Source: Thioalkalivibrio thiocyanoxidans ARh2
Lineage (GTDB): Bacteria; Pseudomonadota; Gammaproteobacteria; Ectothiorhodospirales; Ectothiorhodospiraceae
Length of the DNA stretch: 64,000 nt
Reading direction: 5' to 3'
NCBI RefSeq assembly: GCF_000385215.1
Contig: NZ_ARQK01000061.1
Coordinates: forward strand, 1-64,000
Every line of letters starts with the position of its first letter. The first letter of the stretch is position 1. The notes under the pieces are model-generated. The model was given only the letters and a program-made list of their open reading frames with translations, ran no database searches and was not told where the DNA came from. Below, one piece after another: positions 44,474 to 52,668 of this stretch. The translations under genes and the position numbers were made by a program.

Positions 44474-47400
44474 ATGAGTAATCCGACATCCGCGTCTGAA
44501 GGTCTCTCGGGTCGCGAACTCGCCCGGGAACGGCGCAAGGCCATGTCTCGTAATGGCAAGGCCGCCGTGAAGTCGACCGGCCAAAACAAGGGATCGCGTT
44601 CCGCCGCGGCCGCGCAAAAGGCGCGCCAGGCCGAGCGTGCTTCCGCACCGGCCCCCCAGGCGCGGGAGCCGGAATCGCACTCCAGCGAATCTCAGCCGTC
44701 GCCCTCGTTCGAGGTCGACAGCAGCGCCCGTGAGCGCCGCCCGGAACCGGGCGCGCACGCCGGCGCCTCGAACGGCCGCCAGGCTGCCCTCGAGCGTCGC
44801 CAGAAAATGGCGCGCCAGGGCAAGAAGGCGGTCGGTCGTTCCAACACCCGTGCCCGCGCACTCGGCGGTCTGGCTCGCGGCGGCGCCGACCGCTCGCGTC
44901 AGCTCGAGGCGCTGTCGCAGAGCCAGGGCATGGAGATCGACTGTTCCCACATGAGCGGTCGCGAGATCTGCCGTCTGCGCCGGCAGGCGCTGGCGACTGA
45001 GGGCAAGAAGGCCATGGCCGCGGAGCCGCGCCGGGAAGACCTGCTGAAAGGGCAGGGCTCCTTCTCGGAAGACGCACAGGAAGAGAAGCAGGGCTGTGGC
45101 TGTGGCTGCAAGGGCGAGAAGTCCGAGCGCGACGATGGCTACAGCGCGGACTCCAGCGATCGCGACACTGTGGTGGAAAGCGGTCTCGACACGCTTTGCG
45201 AGAAGGTGGAGTCCGGCGGCGAGGCGGCGGGTCCTCACCCGATGATTTCCGAGGTCCGTGCGATCTGCATGGCCCGTCGCGAGGCGATGGCCCAAAACGG
45301 CAAGCGAGCAACCAAGCGCCGTTTCAACGGCTCGAAGGGTCGCGGTGCCATGCCGCAGGAAGGTGCCTGGAAGGCCGCGAAGCGCAAGGGCATGTCCACC
45401 CGCGAGGTGGCACGCCAGCGTCGCCAAGAACTGTGCACCATTGGTCGCGGTTCCTCGGATCCGGGACGTCCCTGTGGACGCCCGCGCCACCAGGCAAGCG
45501 AGGCCCCGCCGAAGGTGGAAGAAGGCACGACGCTTGCGGGCGGCCACGTCAGTGGGACCCAGGTCGAGAGTACCCGAAGCGTGACCGGCGCCGAAGCGGG
45601 CAGCTGTTCGAACATTACGGGTACCGAGTACCTCGGGCTGGAACACTACGAGCGCTACTGCAACGTGCGCCCGAATGCCAATCCGGCCAAGGTCGGCCAC
45701 TCCCATACCAGCCGTGGCCAGGAGGTCAGTGGTACGGAGGTCGGCCGTTCGGCGCGAGTGACGGGTGACGAGTCCGGTTCCTGCGAGGCGATCACCGGGA
45801 CCGAGTATCTCAGCAGCGAGCAGTACGAAGGCTTCTGCGGGACTCGCGCGCCGTCGACCAAGCCGCGCACCAGCGTGATGATGACCAGCCACGGCGAGGG
45901 TGTCTCCGGCACCAGTGTCGGCCGCAGCCCGCGTGTAACCGGTGACGAGTCCGGCTCCTGCCGCGACATTACCGGTACCGAATACCTGAACACGCAGGCC
46001 AGCGAGGTGCCCTGCAGCGCGGGAAAGTCCAACGGAGCGCCGATGAAGGTCGGCGTCATGCACACGCTTCGCGGTCGTGAACTGACCGGGACCGAAGTCG
46101 GGCGCTCCTCGCGAGTCACGGGCGACGAATACGGCAGCTGCAAGCCGGTCACCGGGACCGAATACATCGGTACGGAACAGTTCAAGGGCATGTGCGGTAC
46201 GCGCCCGGAGCCGACGCCGGCCAAGGTGCAGGAGCTGCACACGATGGAAGACCAGAGCGTGACGGGTACGGCCGTGGGTCGCAGCCCGAAGGTGACCGGT
46301 GACGAGTCCGGATCCTGCCGGCCGCTGACGGGTACGCCGTACTATAACCAGGCGGATTTCGGCGACCTCTGCGATCGTCCGGCCGCCGGCGGTGTGCCCA
46401 AGGTCGGGGTGATGCACACGCTGCGGGGCCGGGAAGTCTCCGGCACGCAGGTCGAGAGCTCGCTGCGCGTGACGGGTGATGAATACGGCGGCTGCAAGCC
46501 GATCACTGGAACGGAATATGTCGGCTCCGAGCATTACGACGCCTTCTGTGGCACCCGTCCGCAGGCCGGTCCGGAGAAGGTCTCCGTGAGCCGCACCTGG
46601 AATCAGCAGAACGTCTCCGGCAGCGCCGTGGGTCGGTCGGCCCGAGTGACGGGCGACGAATACGGTGCGTGCAAGCCGGTTTCGGGTACGCCGTATATCG
46701 GTGCTGACCAGTACGACGCCTATTGCGATCCGCGGGACGCCCAGACGGCGCAGACCCGAGTGGCCGAGCGCCACGCGACGCCCGCGCATCCGGTCTCCGG
46801 CAGCCAGCCGGGTTATGACGAGCGGGTGACCGGCACTGAACGCGGAGCATGCCAGGACGTCTCGGGTGCACCCTATGTTGGCGCCAACGAGTTCGCTGCG
46901 ACCTGTCCGACGGCGGCGAGCAGCCTGCATCCGCGGCTGCGTCCGGAAGGGCAGGCCGCCGTGGCCGCGCCGGTCGCCGAAGTGCCGGCCCACGAGATGC
47001 CCAACGCCGGGTTCAGTGTGCAGAGTCCGGCCCGCGAGGCCTGGGCGCGCCGCGAACGCCGCGTAACCGGGACCGCCTATGGCGCGTCGGGTGGTATTAC
47101 CGGCCCGATCAACAAGGCCACGGGCCTGGTGTCGGGTACGGAAGAGTTCCGCTATCAGCCGGATCGCCACCAACCGGTGCCGGCCCAGGCCGAAGAGGCC
47201 CCGAAGACGGGTGCCGAGCGCGTGACCGTCAACGGGAGCAGTAACGGGGTGACGATCACTGGCGATGACTGGGGCCGTGGCAACAGCGTGACGGGTACTG
47301 AAGGGTTCTCCACGCGCCGGAATGCGACGCAGAAGGGCAACCCGCGGGGCGAGGGCCGGAGCGCCTATGTCAACCGCGAGCTGGAGCGCAAGGAAGTGCC

Positions 47401-47479
47401 AATGAGCAAGATCACCGGTTCCTCCGGGAACAGCGGCAGCGGCTCTCTGGTAACCCTGTCCGGCGGTGCCCGCGGCTAA
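44474..47479 (+). CDS. csoS2: Carboxysome assembly scaffold CsoS2
   Basis: A 1001-residue, largely disordered scaffold. The N domain (about 1-330) has four to five basic RuBisCO-binding repeats such as SGRELARERRKAMSRNGKAA and SGREICRLRRQALATEGKKA. The middle region (about 355-815) has eight repeats of about 60 residues built on V(S/T)GT..., RVTGDE(S/Y)G.C and ITGTEY, each ending in a conserved Cys. The C domain anchors the shell and ends GSGSLVTLSGGARG. It is longer than the Halothiobacillus protein (about 870) because of extra middle repeats. A CGCGC-rich Cys cluster (GCGCGCKGEK) lies in the N domain. Confidence 0.96.
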   Translation: MSNPTSASEGLSGRELARERRKAMSRNGKAAVKSTGQNKGSRSAAAAQKARQAERASAPAPQAREPESHSSESQPSPSFEVDSSARERRPEPGAHAGASNGRQAALERRQKMARQGKKAVGRSNTRARALGGLARGGADRSRQLEALSQSQGMEIDCSHMSGREICRLRRQALATEGKKAMAAEPRREDLLKGQGSFSEDAQEEKQGCGCGCKGEKSERDDGYSADSSDRDTVVESGLDTLCEKVESGGEAAGPHPMISEVRAICMARREAMAQNGKRATKRRFNGSKGRGAMPQEGAWKAAKRKGMSTREVARQRRQELCTIGRGSSDPGRPCGRPRHQASEAPPKVEEGTTLAGGHVSGTQVESTRSVTGAEAGSCSNITGTEYLGLEHYERYCNVRPNANPAKVGHSHTSRGQEVSGTEVGRSARVTGDESGSCEAITGTEYLSSEQYEGFCGTRAPSTKPRTSVMMTSHGEGVSGTSVGRSPRVTGDESGSCRDITGTEYLNTQASEVPCSAGKSNGAPMKVGVMHTLRGRELTGTEVGRSSRVTGDEYGSCKPVTGTEYIGTEQFKGMCGTRPEPTPAKVQELHTMEDQSVTGTAVGRSPKVTGDESGSCRPLTGTPYYNQADFGDLCDRPAAGGVPKVGVMHTLRGREVSGTQVESSLRVTGDEYGGCKPITGTEYVGSEHYDAFCGTRPQAGPEKVSVSRTWNQQNVSGSAVGRSARVTGDEYGACKPVSGTPYIGADQYDAYCDPRDAQTAQTRVAERHATPAHPVSGSQPGYDERVTGTERGACQDVSGAPYVGANEFAATCPTAASSLHPRLRPEGQAAVAAPVAEVPAHEMPNAGFSVQSPAREAWARRERRVTGTAYGASGGITGPINKATGLVSGTEEFRYQPDRHQPVPAQAEEAPKTGAERVTVNGSSNGVTITGDDWGRGNSVTGTEGFSTRRNATQKGNPRGEGRSAYVNRELERKEVPMSKITGSSGNSGSGSLVTLSGGARG
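45541..46920 (+). repeat. Eight tandem ~180-base units inside csoS2
   Basis: The start of the VSGT element recurs at about 45541, 45720, 45899, 46080, 46256, 46435, 46614 and 46794, a period of 176-181 bases. These encode the CsoS2 middle repeats. The last unit is more diverged. Such an array is open to unequal crossing-over that changes repeat number. Confidence 0.85.
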
Positions 47480-47508
47480 GCGGCGAGTAAGGAGGCAATA
47501 CGACCACG

Positions 47509-49074
47509 ATGGTGCGCCGAGGCCGCCGCAAGACTTCTCCGTTTGGCACGCGCTACGCGACGCCGCGGGGAAGTGCCGTCCGGTCGCCGGCAACGCCAGG
47601 GTCGAGCACGGGTACCGCGCAGCCTCTGGTGAGCGCGGTGCCGCCCAAGGCAAAGGCCCCGGTGGAACCGACCGTGCTGAAACCCGGGCATCCGCTCGCG
47701 GATGTCGCCGACAACGAACGGCTGTACGCGTTCGAGAGCGGTTTTCGCGATCGGTTTGCGAATCTGGTGCCGGTACTGAAAGAGGTCCACGCGCTGCAGC
47801 ACGAGCGGGACTTCGAGGAAAAGGCGCAACGGATTGTCGAGGACAACCTCGGGTATCGGTTGCCGGAACGCGTCCTGGAGGATGCGTGGATCAATGATCT
47901 GGATACGCGCGAACTGTACCTGCACGGCACGTTCGAGCTGTTCGATCAACTGGTCAACGAATACTGGGCGGGTCGGGATGACCTGGTGGACGAGGCGGAA
48001 CGCGCGATTGCGTATTTCCTCGACTGCGACTTCCACGAAGTGGACATCTCGCCCTGTTCCGACGGGCGGCTGTTGAGCCTGCGGCGCTTTATTCTGCGCC
48101 TGCCGGACCTGGCCGTTCGGGTAAAGAGTTATGCCGGGGCGCAGTTCGACATCGAAGAGGATGTGCGCCACTGGACGAAACGCGAGCTGTTGCGGTTTCG
48201 CGAGGGGCGGCCGACCACGGCGGATGTGCCGAGTCGGTACCTGAAGATCGCGGCGTATCACTACAGCAGTGCGGACCCGCATCACCAGGGGTGTGCGGCG
48301 CACGGCAACAGCGAACGGGATGCAGCGGATGCCGCGCTGCGGCAGCTGCGGGCGTTTCGTCAGGCGATCGAGAACACCTACTGCTGTGGGGCCTCGGTCG
48401 ACACGCTGCTGATCGGTGTGGATACGGATACGGATGCGGTGAAGATCCATATCCCGGACGCGGATACGCGGATGAGTCTGTACCGCTTCGTGGACAGCGC
48501 GAAGGTGTATCGGGAGACGCAGGACCTGAATGGCCGTGACGCAGAGCTGCGCGTCTATCAGGCGATCCAGGACGCGATCCACCAGCAGGGCTGGGGACAC
48601 GGCAACGGGGGACCGCACGAGGGGATGCTTCGGCTAATCTCGCGGCTGCTGCTGAATAATATTTCGCAGCTCGATTACGTGGCGCGCTACCACAACGGGC
48701 ATTACGCCGACGTGGGCCACCGCGAGCGGGTGATCATCGTCGGCCAGGAAGTCGAGGAGATGCAGGTACGCAACTTTGCCTACTTCGCGCATCTGGAGAC
48801 GATGGAAGAGGGCGCCCACGGGATGGACGTGGGGGTGAACAAGATCTTTCGGCAGCTGAATGTCGAGCGGGGTCTGCCGGTACCGGTGGTGATCCATTAC
48901 CGCTACGACCGCAAGGTGCCGGGGTCGCGCGAGCGGGTCGAGGCGCGCTGCCGGCGGATTCGCGACCAGATCATGGCGCGCTACCGCGAACTGGCCGAAA
49001 AGGGCCTGATCGGGTGCCACATGGTGATTCGCGACAAGCGCAGCGGCAGCCAGCTGGAACCGCTCGCCGGTTGA
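47509..49074 (+). CDS. csoSCA: Carboxysomal carbonic anhydrase CsoSCA
   Basis: A 521-residue epsilon/beta-type carbonic anhydrase (older name csoS3) that makes CO2 inside the carboxysome. Zinc ligands are C183 (PCSDGRLLS, with D185 and R187), H251 and C262 (GCAAHG), in the same spacing as the Halothiobacillus enzyme. The first 50 residues are basic and disordered, like the segment that binds RuBisCO there. A GTG or ATG start near 47509 follows AAGGAGG. It lies 29 bases after csoS2. Confidence 0.96.
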   Translation: MVRRGRRKTSPFGTRYATPRGSAVRSPATPGSSTGTAQPLVSAVPPKAKAPVEPTVLKPGHPLADVADNERLYAFESGFRDRFANLVPVLKEVHALQHERDFEEKAQRIVEDNLGYRLPERVLEDAWINDLDTRELYLHGTFELFDQLVNEYWAGRDDLVDEAERAIAYFLDCDFHEVDISPCSDGRLLSLRRFILRLPDLAVRVKSYAGAQFDIEEDVRHWTKRELLRFREGRPTTADVPSRYLKIAAYHYSSADPHHQGCAAHGNSERDAADAALRQLRAFRQAIENTYCCGASVDTLLIGVDTDTDAVKIHIPDADTRMSLYRFVDSAKVYRETQDLNGRDAELRVYQAIQDAIHQQGWGHGNGGPHEGMLRLISRLLLNNISQLDYVARYHNGHYADVGHRERVIIVGQEVEEMQVRNFAYFAHLETMEEGAHGMDVGVNKIFRQLNVERGLPVPVVIHYRYDRKVPGSRERVEARCRRIRDQIMARYRELAEKGLIGCHMVIRDKRSGSQLEPLAG

Positions 49075-49090
49075 GCTAACGGGACACGGA

Positions 49091-49342
49091 ATGAAGATCT
49101 GCAAGGTAGAGAAGACGCTGGTTTCGACCAACCGGATCCGGGATCTGGGCCACCGTCCCTTGCTGGTGGTGCAGGAGAAGGCCGGCGGGCCGCGCACGGT
49201 AGCGGTGGACGCGGTCGGCTGTGTCCCCGGGGACTGGGTGATCGTGGTGGGTTCGTCCGCCGCACGCGAGGCCGCGGGGAGCAAGGAATACCCCAGTGAT
49301 GCGACGATCGTAGGGATCATCGACTACTGGGAGGAGCAGTAG
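49091..49342 (+). CDS. csoS4A: Carboxysome pentameric vertex protein CsoS4A
   Basis: An 83-residue EutN/CcmL-fold protein that forms pentamers closing the shell vertices. It starts MKICKVEKTLVSTNRI and has the family motif GDWVIVVGSSAAREA. ACGGGACACGGA precedes the start. It lies 16 bases after csoSCA and four bases before csoS4B. Confidence 0.96.
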   Translation: MKICKVEKTLVSTNRIRDLGHRPLLVVQEKAGGPRTVAVDAVGCVPGDWVIVVGSSAAREAAGSKEYPSDATIVGIIDYWEEQ

Positions 49343-49346
49343 CTCC

Positions 49347-49679
49347 ATGGAAATTATGCAGGTGCAGGACGAACTGGTGGTGACCCGTCGCGTGGACGGA
49401 CTCAAGACCATGTCGCTGCGCGTGCTGGTGGATCAGAAGGGCGCGCTCAGCGTGGCCGTGGATCCGGTCGGTGCACACCCGGGTAACTGGGTGTTCACGA
49501 TCTCTGGATCGGCCGCGCGCTACGCGCTCGATGACCCCAAGGTGACAACCGATCTGACGATCGGCGGCATCATCGACCACTGGGACGATGGTGGCAGAAA
49601 GACGGAAGGGTCGAAGGACATGGCTGGACAAGACCAGGCCGATGCACAGCGCTCTGCTAGTACCCACAAGGCGGCTTGA
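49347..49679 (+). CDS. csoS4B: Carboxysome pentameric vertex protein CsoS4B, extended
   Basis: A 110-residue vertex protein, paralogue of CsoS4A (MEIMQVQDELVVTRRVDGLK; GNWVFTISGSAARYA). The fold should end near residue 82; about 28 more residues (KTEGSKDMAGQDQADAQRS..., Gln/Ala/Ser-rich) extend it. Usual CsoS4B proteins have about 81-83 residues, so the tail is unusual. The gene ends 44 bases before the first csoS1. Confidence 0.93.
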   Translation: MEIMQVQDELVVTRRVDGLKTMSLRVLVDQKGALSVAVDPVGAHPGNWVFTISGSAARYALDDPKVTTDLTIGGIIDHWDDGGRKTEGSKDMAGQDQADAQRSASTHKAA

Positions 49680-49723
49680 GCGTCATTTTAATTGGAAAAA
49701 CTGTAACTCCAGGAGAAAGAGAA

Positions 49724-50023
49724 ATGGCAACTGAACGTTTTGGTGTGGCGCTGGGCATGATTGAAACCCGCGGTCTGGTGCCGGCGATCGAAGCCGCCGA
49801 TGCGATGACCAAGGCCTCGGAAGTACGCCTGATCGGTCGTCAGTTCGTCGGCGGCGGCTACGTGACCGTTCTGGTGCGTGGCGAGACCGGTGCCGTGAAC
49901 GCCGCCGTGCGTGCCGGTGCGGATTCCTGCGAGCGTGTGGGCGACGGCCTGGTGGCTGCGCACATCATTGCCCGCGTGCATTCGGAAGTGGAAAGCATCC
50001 TGCCCGAGCAGGTTGAAAAGTAA
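49724..50023 (+). CDS. csoS1C: Carboxysome hexameric shell protein CsoS1, copy 1
   Basis: A 99-residue single-domain BMC protein that tiles the shell facets. It starts MATERFGVALGMIETRG and contains the pore loop region FVGGGYVTV. I placed the start at 49724 (AGGAGAAAGAGAA upstream); the frame to 49676 is spurious. The core of about 88 residues is identical to copies 2 and 3 apart from one or two residues. Letter assignment follows position in the usual order and is tentative. Confidence 0.95.
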   Translation: MATERFGVALGMIETRGLVPAIEAADAMTKASEVRLIGRQFVGGGYVTVLVRGETGAVNAAVRAGADSCERVGDGLVAAHIIARVHSEVESILPEQVEK

Positions 50024-50054
50024 TTCATCAGTAACGCTTGATAGGAGTTGAGTA

Positions 50055-50348
50055 ATGGCTAGCGAAAACTTTGGTGTGGCCCTCGGCATGATCGAGACCC
50101 GTGGTCTGGTGCCGGCGATTGAAGCCGCCGATGCGATGACCAAGGCCTCGGAAGTGCGCCTGATCGGTCGTCAGTTCGTCGGTGGCGGTTACGTGACCGT
50201 TCTGGTGCGTGGCGAGACCGGTGCCGTGAACGCTGCGGTGCGTGCCGGCGCGGATTCCTGCGAGCGTGTGGGCGACGGCCTGGTGGCTGCGCACATCATT
50301 GCCCGTGTGCATTCCGAGGTGGAAAACATCCTCCCGGAAAAGCCGTAA
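50055..50348 (+). CDS. csoS1A: Carboxysome hexameric shell protein CsoS1, copy 2
   Basis: A 97-residue BMC shell protein (MASENFGVALGMIETRG ... VENILPEKP), almost identical to copy 1. It follows by 31 bases with GATAGGAG before the ATG. Very high DNA identity among the three copies suggests recent duplication or gene conversion. Subscript is tentative. Confidence 0.95.
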   Translation: MASENFGVALGMIETRGLVPAIEAADAMTKASEVRLIGRQFVGGGYVTVLVRGETGAVNAAVRAGADSCERVGDGLVAAHIIARVHSEVENILPEKP

Positions 50349-50367
50349 GTCCCTACCGGGGATGAAC

Positions 50368-50394
50368 GCCGCCGCGGCCGATCGGCCCGGCGGC
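50368..50394 (+). other. Hairpin between csoS1 copies 2 and 3
   Basis: GCCGCCGCGGCC pairs with GGCCCGGCGGC around GATC with one bulge, followed by CCGTTTGTAAAA. It may be an attenuator or mRNA-stability element that lowers expression of copy 3 and later genes. Confidence 0.5.
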
Positions 50395-50416
50395 CCGTTT
50401 GTAAAAGAGGTTAGCA

Positions 50417-50731
50417 ATGGCGAGCGAAATTTCTGGTGTGGCCCTGGGCATGATCGAGACCCGCGGTCTGGTGCCGGCAATTGAAGCGGCGGATGCGATG
50501 ACCAAGGCCTCGGAAGTGCGCCTGATCGGTCGTCAGTTCGTCGGTGGCGGTTACGTGACCGTTCTGGTGCGCGGCGAGACCGGTGCCGTGAATGCGGCGG
50601 TGCGTGCCGGTGCGGATTCCTGCGAGCGTGTGGGTGACGGCCTGGTGGCTGCGCACATTATTGCCCGCGTCCACTCCGAAGTGGAAAGCATCCTGCCGAA
50701 GGCCCCGACTGCCGACGGCTCGGCCAGCTGA
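50417..50731 (+). CDS. csoS1B: Carboxysome hexameric shell protein CsoS1, copy 3 (extended)
   Basis: A 104-residue BMC shell protein (MASEISGVALGMIETRG) with the same core and a short Ser/Ala tail (PKAPTADGSAS), like CsoS1B with its C-terminal extension. AAAAGAGG precedes the ATG at 50417. It lies 68 bases after copy 2, downstream of a hairpin, and ten bases before the ferritin-like gene. Confidence 0.94.
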   Translation: MASEISGVALGMIETRGLVPAIEAADAMTKASEVRLIGRQFVGGGYVTVLVRGETGAVNAAVRAGADSCERVGDGLVAAHIIARVHSEVESILPKAPTADGSAS

Positions 50732-50741
50732 GGCAGCCTCG

Positions 50742-51167
50742 ATGGCGGATCCGCGGATCGTGGGTTACCTGAACCGGGCGGTGGCGCATGAGCTGTCCGC
50801 GGTTCAGCAGTATCTGGCCCAGGCGCGATTGACCGCAATGTGGGGCATGCGCGATGTCAGCGAATGCCTGCGGCGGGACGCCCAGGAGGAACTGGACCAT
50901 GCGGATCGATTCATGACCCGCATGTTTCACCATGGGGTGGCCCCGAACGGGAGCCAGCTGGCACCCGTGCGGCTGGGACGCTCGATGGCCGAGTTGCTGG
51001 AACGCAACCGCGAGCTGGAGATGGAGGCCGTGCGCCTGTATGACGAGGCGGCGGTGTACTGTCGGCGCGTGGGTGCCGCGGGGGACGCCGAGCTGTTCGA
51101 GAGCATCCTGGAGGATGAGCTTGAGCATGTACGGGAGATCGACGCACAGGATGCGGCCGTTCGTTAA
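50742..51167 (+). CDS. Carboxysome-associated bacterioferritin-like protein
   Basis: A 141-residue four-helix ferritin-like protein. Metal ligands are placed in VAHELSAVQQY (Glu), DAQEELDHADR (Glu, His) and a late EDELEHVREID (Glu, His). Such a gene follows csoS1B in many alpha-carboxysome operons; its role there is unknown. The frame upstream overlaps csoS1B and I chose ATG at 50742. It could also be called Dps/rubrerythrin-like. Confidence 0.82.
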   Translation: MADPRIVGYLNRAVAHELSAVQQYLAQARLTAMWGMRDVSECLRRDAQEELDHADRFMTRMFHHGVAPNGSQLAPVRLGRSMAELLERNRELEMEAVRLYDEAAVYCRRVGAAGDAELFESILEDELEHVREIDAQDAAVR

Positions 51168-51199
51168 GGACGTGCCGGTCCAACGTTCTGGAGTAGTAC

Positions 51200-51481
51200 A
51201 TGGCGGATAGCGATCTCGTGGTGCCGGCCGGCTGGGAGCCGGGCAAGGGCTCCTCGGCGACCATCAGCAAGCAGTTCACCTTTGACCGTTACGGCATCAC
51301 TCGCGAGTTTCTCGATCGGGTGGCCGAGCTGTCGGAGGAGGATGGCTATCATCCCAATATCAGTTTCGGTACGACGTATGTGAACATCACCATTGATGCG
51401 CGCGACGGCGACCGGATTGGCGAGGCGGATCAGCGTTTCGCGCAAGAGGTGGATCGGCTGGCCAGCGAAACGACTGGTTGA
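51200..51481 (+). CDS. Carboxysomal RuBisCO assembly factor acRAF (PCD-like)
   Basis: A 93-residue protein with the pterin-4a-carbinolamine dehydratase fold. In alpha-carboxysome operons this member is the RuBisCO assembly factor acRAF. Residues FLDRVAELSEEDGYHPNISF and TYVNITI follow the family. The usual PCD catalytic His cluster is reduced (only YHPNIS remains), which fits a chaperone role. It lies 33 bases after the ferritin-like gene. Confidence 0.85.
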   Translation: MADSDLVVPAGWEPGKGSSATISKQFTFDRYGITREFLDRVAELSEEDGYHPNISFGTTYVNITIDARDGDRIGEADQRFAQEVDRLASETTG

Positions 51482-51545
51482 CCGACCATCACGTCAGAGT
51501 CCACGAGCCGGACCCGTCCGGTTCCTGGCCCTAGGAGGCTGATAC

Positions 51546-52181
51546 GTGGGTTCCCGGGTATTCGCGGTAGTCAATCAGAAAGGGGGTACTGGCAAGACCA
51601 CCCTCTCCATGAACCTCGCCGCCGGTCTGGCGCGCCGAGGGCGTACCCTGGTGGTCGATGCGGATCCGCAGGCGTCGGCCGGCCAGTGGGCACGGATGTC
51701 CTCGGACGAGCGTCCGTTTCCCGCCTCCGTGTTCGCGGTCGCAGGTCCGCTGGACCGCGAACTCAAGGCGCTTCGCAAGGATTACGATCACATCGTGGTG
51801 GACTGTCCGCCGACCCTGGAGGGCGGGGCGGTCACGGCTGCCCTCGCCGGCTCGGATGTGGTGCTGATCCCCGTTCTGCCATCCCCCGTCGATCTTTGGG
51901 GCAGCGTCCGGATGGGCCGCGGTCTGGAGGAGGCGCAGATGAAGAACCGGTCGCTGCGCCCCTATATCGTGGTCAATCAGCTCGAGGTCCGCAGTGCGCT
52001 GTCGCGCGCGATGAAGCATGCACTGATGGAGATCGACATACCCGCGCTGGAACAATCGCTCCGGCGGCGGGCCATCTATCGGCGTTCCGCGCTGGAAGGC
52101 TGTTCCGTGTACGACCTGGGCAAACCGGGCGAACCGGCGGCGGCCGAGATCGAAGCCATCATCGAGGAGGTGTCGCAATGA
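51546..52181 (+). CDS. mcdA: Carboxysome-positioning ATPase McdA (ParA family)
   Basis: A 211-residue ParA/MinD ATPase that distributes carboxysomes along the nucleoid. The Walker A is NQKGGTGKTTLS with the signature Lys at residue 12, Walker A' is VVDADPQASAGQW, and the C-terminal part ends with a helical segment. GTG start at 51546 has a perfect AGGAGG seven bases upstream. Its stop overlaps the start of mcdB (ATGA), so the two are coupled. Confidence 0.92.
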   Translation: MGSRVFAVVNQKGGTGKTTLSMNLAAGLARRGRTLVVDADPQASAGQWARMSSDERPFPASVFAVAGPLDRELKALRKDYDHIVVDCPPTLEGGAVTAALAGSDVVLIPVLPSPVDLWGSVRMGRGLEEAQMKNRSLRPYIVVNQLEVRSALSRAMKHALMEIDIPALEQSLRRRAIYRRSALEGCSVYDLGKPGEPAAAEIEAIIEEVSQ

Positions 52182-52588
52182 GCAATCTGCAAGACAAGCT
52201 GGCGGCCGGCGTGCGCAGCGCCCGCGAAGACCAGGACAAGGACAGCAACACCGCGGCGGACAACGCGCCGAAGAAGGACACCAGCGCGACGCCCGCGAGC
52301 ACGCAACCACATCAGGCAGCGAGCACCAAGGCGGCCGCAACCAAGAAGGCCGCTACGCCCAAGGGGACAGCCCGCAAGACGGCAACCCGCAAGGGGTCTG
52401 CGACCAAGCGGAAGGCCCCGGCCAAGAAGCCGGCCGCACAGTCCACACGCAAGACGTCGGCCACGAAGTCCAGCGGCTCGGCCGCGAGCCGGCGCGGCGG
52501 CGCACCCGAACTGGATCCGGGCAAGGCGAAGGCGACGGCCGACGAACCGTGGAAGAACCTGCACCCGAATCGTATCTGGCCGGACTGA
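52178..52588 (+). CDS. mcdB: Carboxysome-positioning adaptor McdB
   Basis: A 136-residue, highly charged, disordered protein dominated by Lys, Ala and Thr (about residues 45-105). It ends NRIWPD, matching the C-terminal Trp conserved in McdB proteins. McdB sits on the carboxysome and stimulates McdA. The gene overlaps mcdA by four bases and is followed by a strong terminator. Assignment rests on context, composition and the terminal Trp because sequence conservation is low. Confidence 0.85.
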   Translation: MSNLQDKLAAGVRSAREDQDKDSNTAADNAPKKDTSATPASTQPHQAASTKAAATKKAATPKGTARKTATRKGSATKRKAPAKKPAAQSTRKTSATKSSGSAASRRGGAPELDPGKAKATADEPWKNLHPNRIWPD

Positions 52589-52603
52589 GCCACGGCGTTT
52601 CGG

Positions 52604-52650
52604 GGCCGGGGCTGGGCGGGGTGCAGATCATCCCGCCCCCCGGCCTTTTT
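52604..52650 (+). terminator. Intrinsic terminator after mcdB
   Basis: GGCCGGGG (52604-52611) pairs with CCCCGGCC (52638-52645), with an inner GGGCGGG/CCCGCCC stem, followed by TTTTT. It splits the locus: cbbL to mcdB on one side, cbbQ-cbbO on the other. Confidence 0.85.
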
Positions 52651-52668
52651 GATTGAGGAGTCTGGGCA

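Noticed and set aside
44378-47653. 1091-codon minus-strand frame opposite csoS2
   Set aside because: Antisense of the repeated csoS2 gene; its apparent repeats only mirror those of csoS2.
49676-49723. In-frame N-terminal extension of the first csoS1
   Set aside because: CsoS1 proteins start at MA..FGVALG; the strong AGGAG lies just before ATG 49724.
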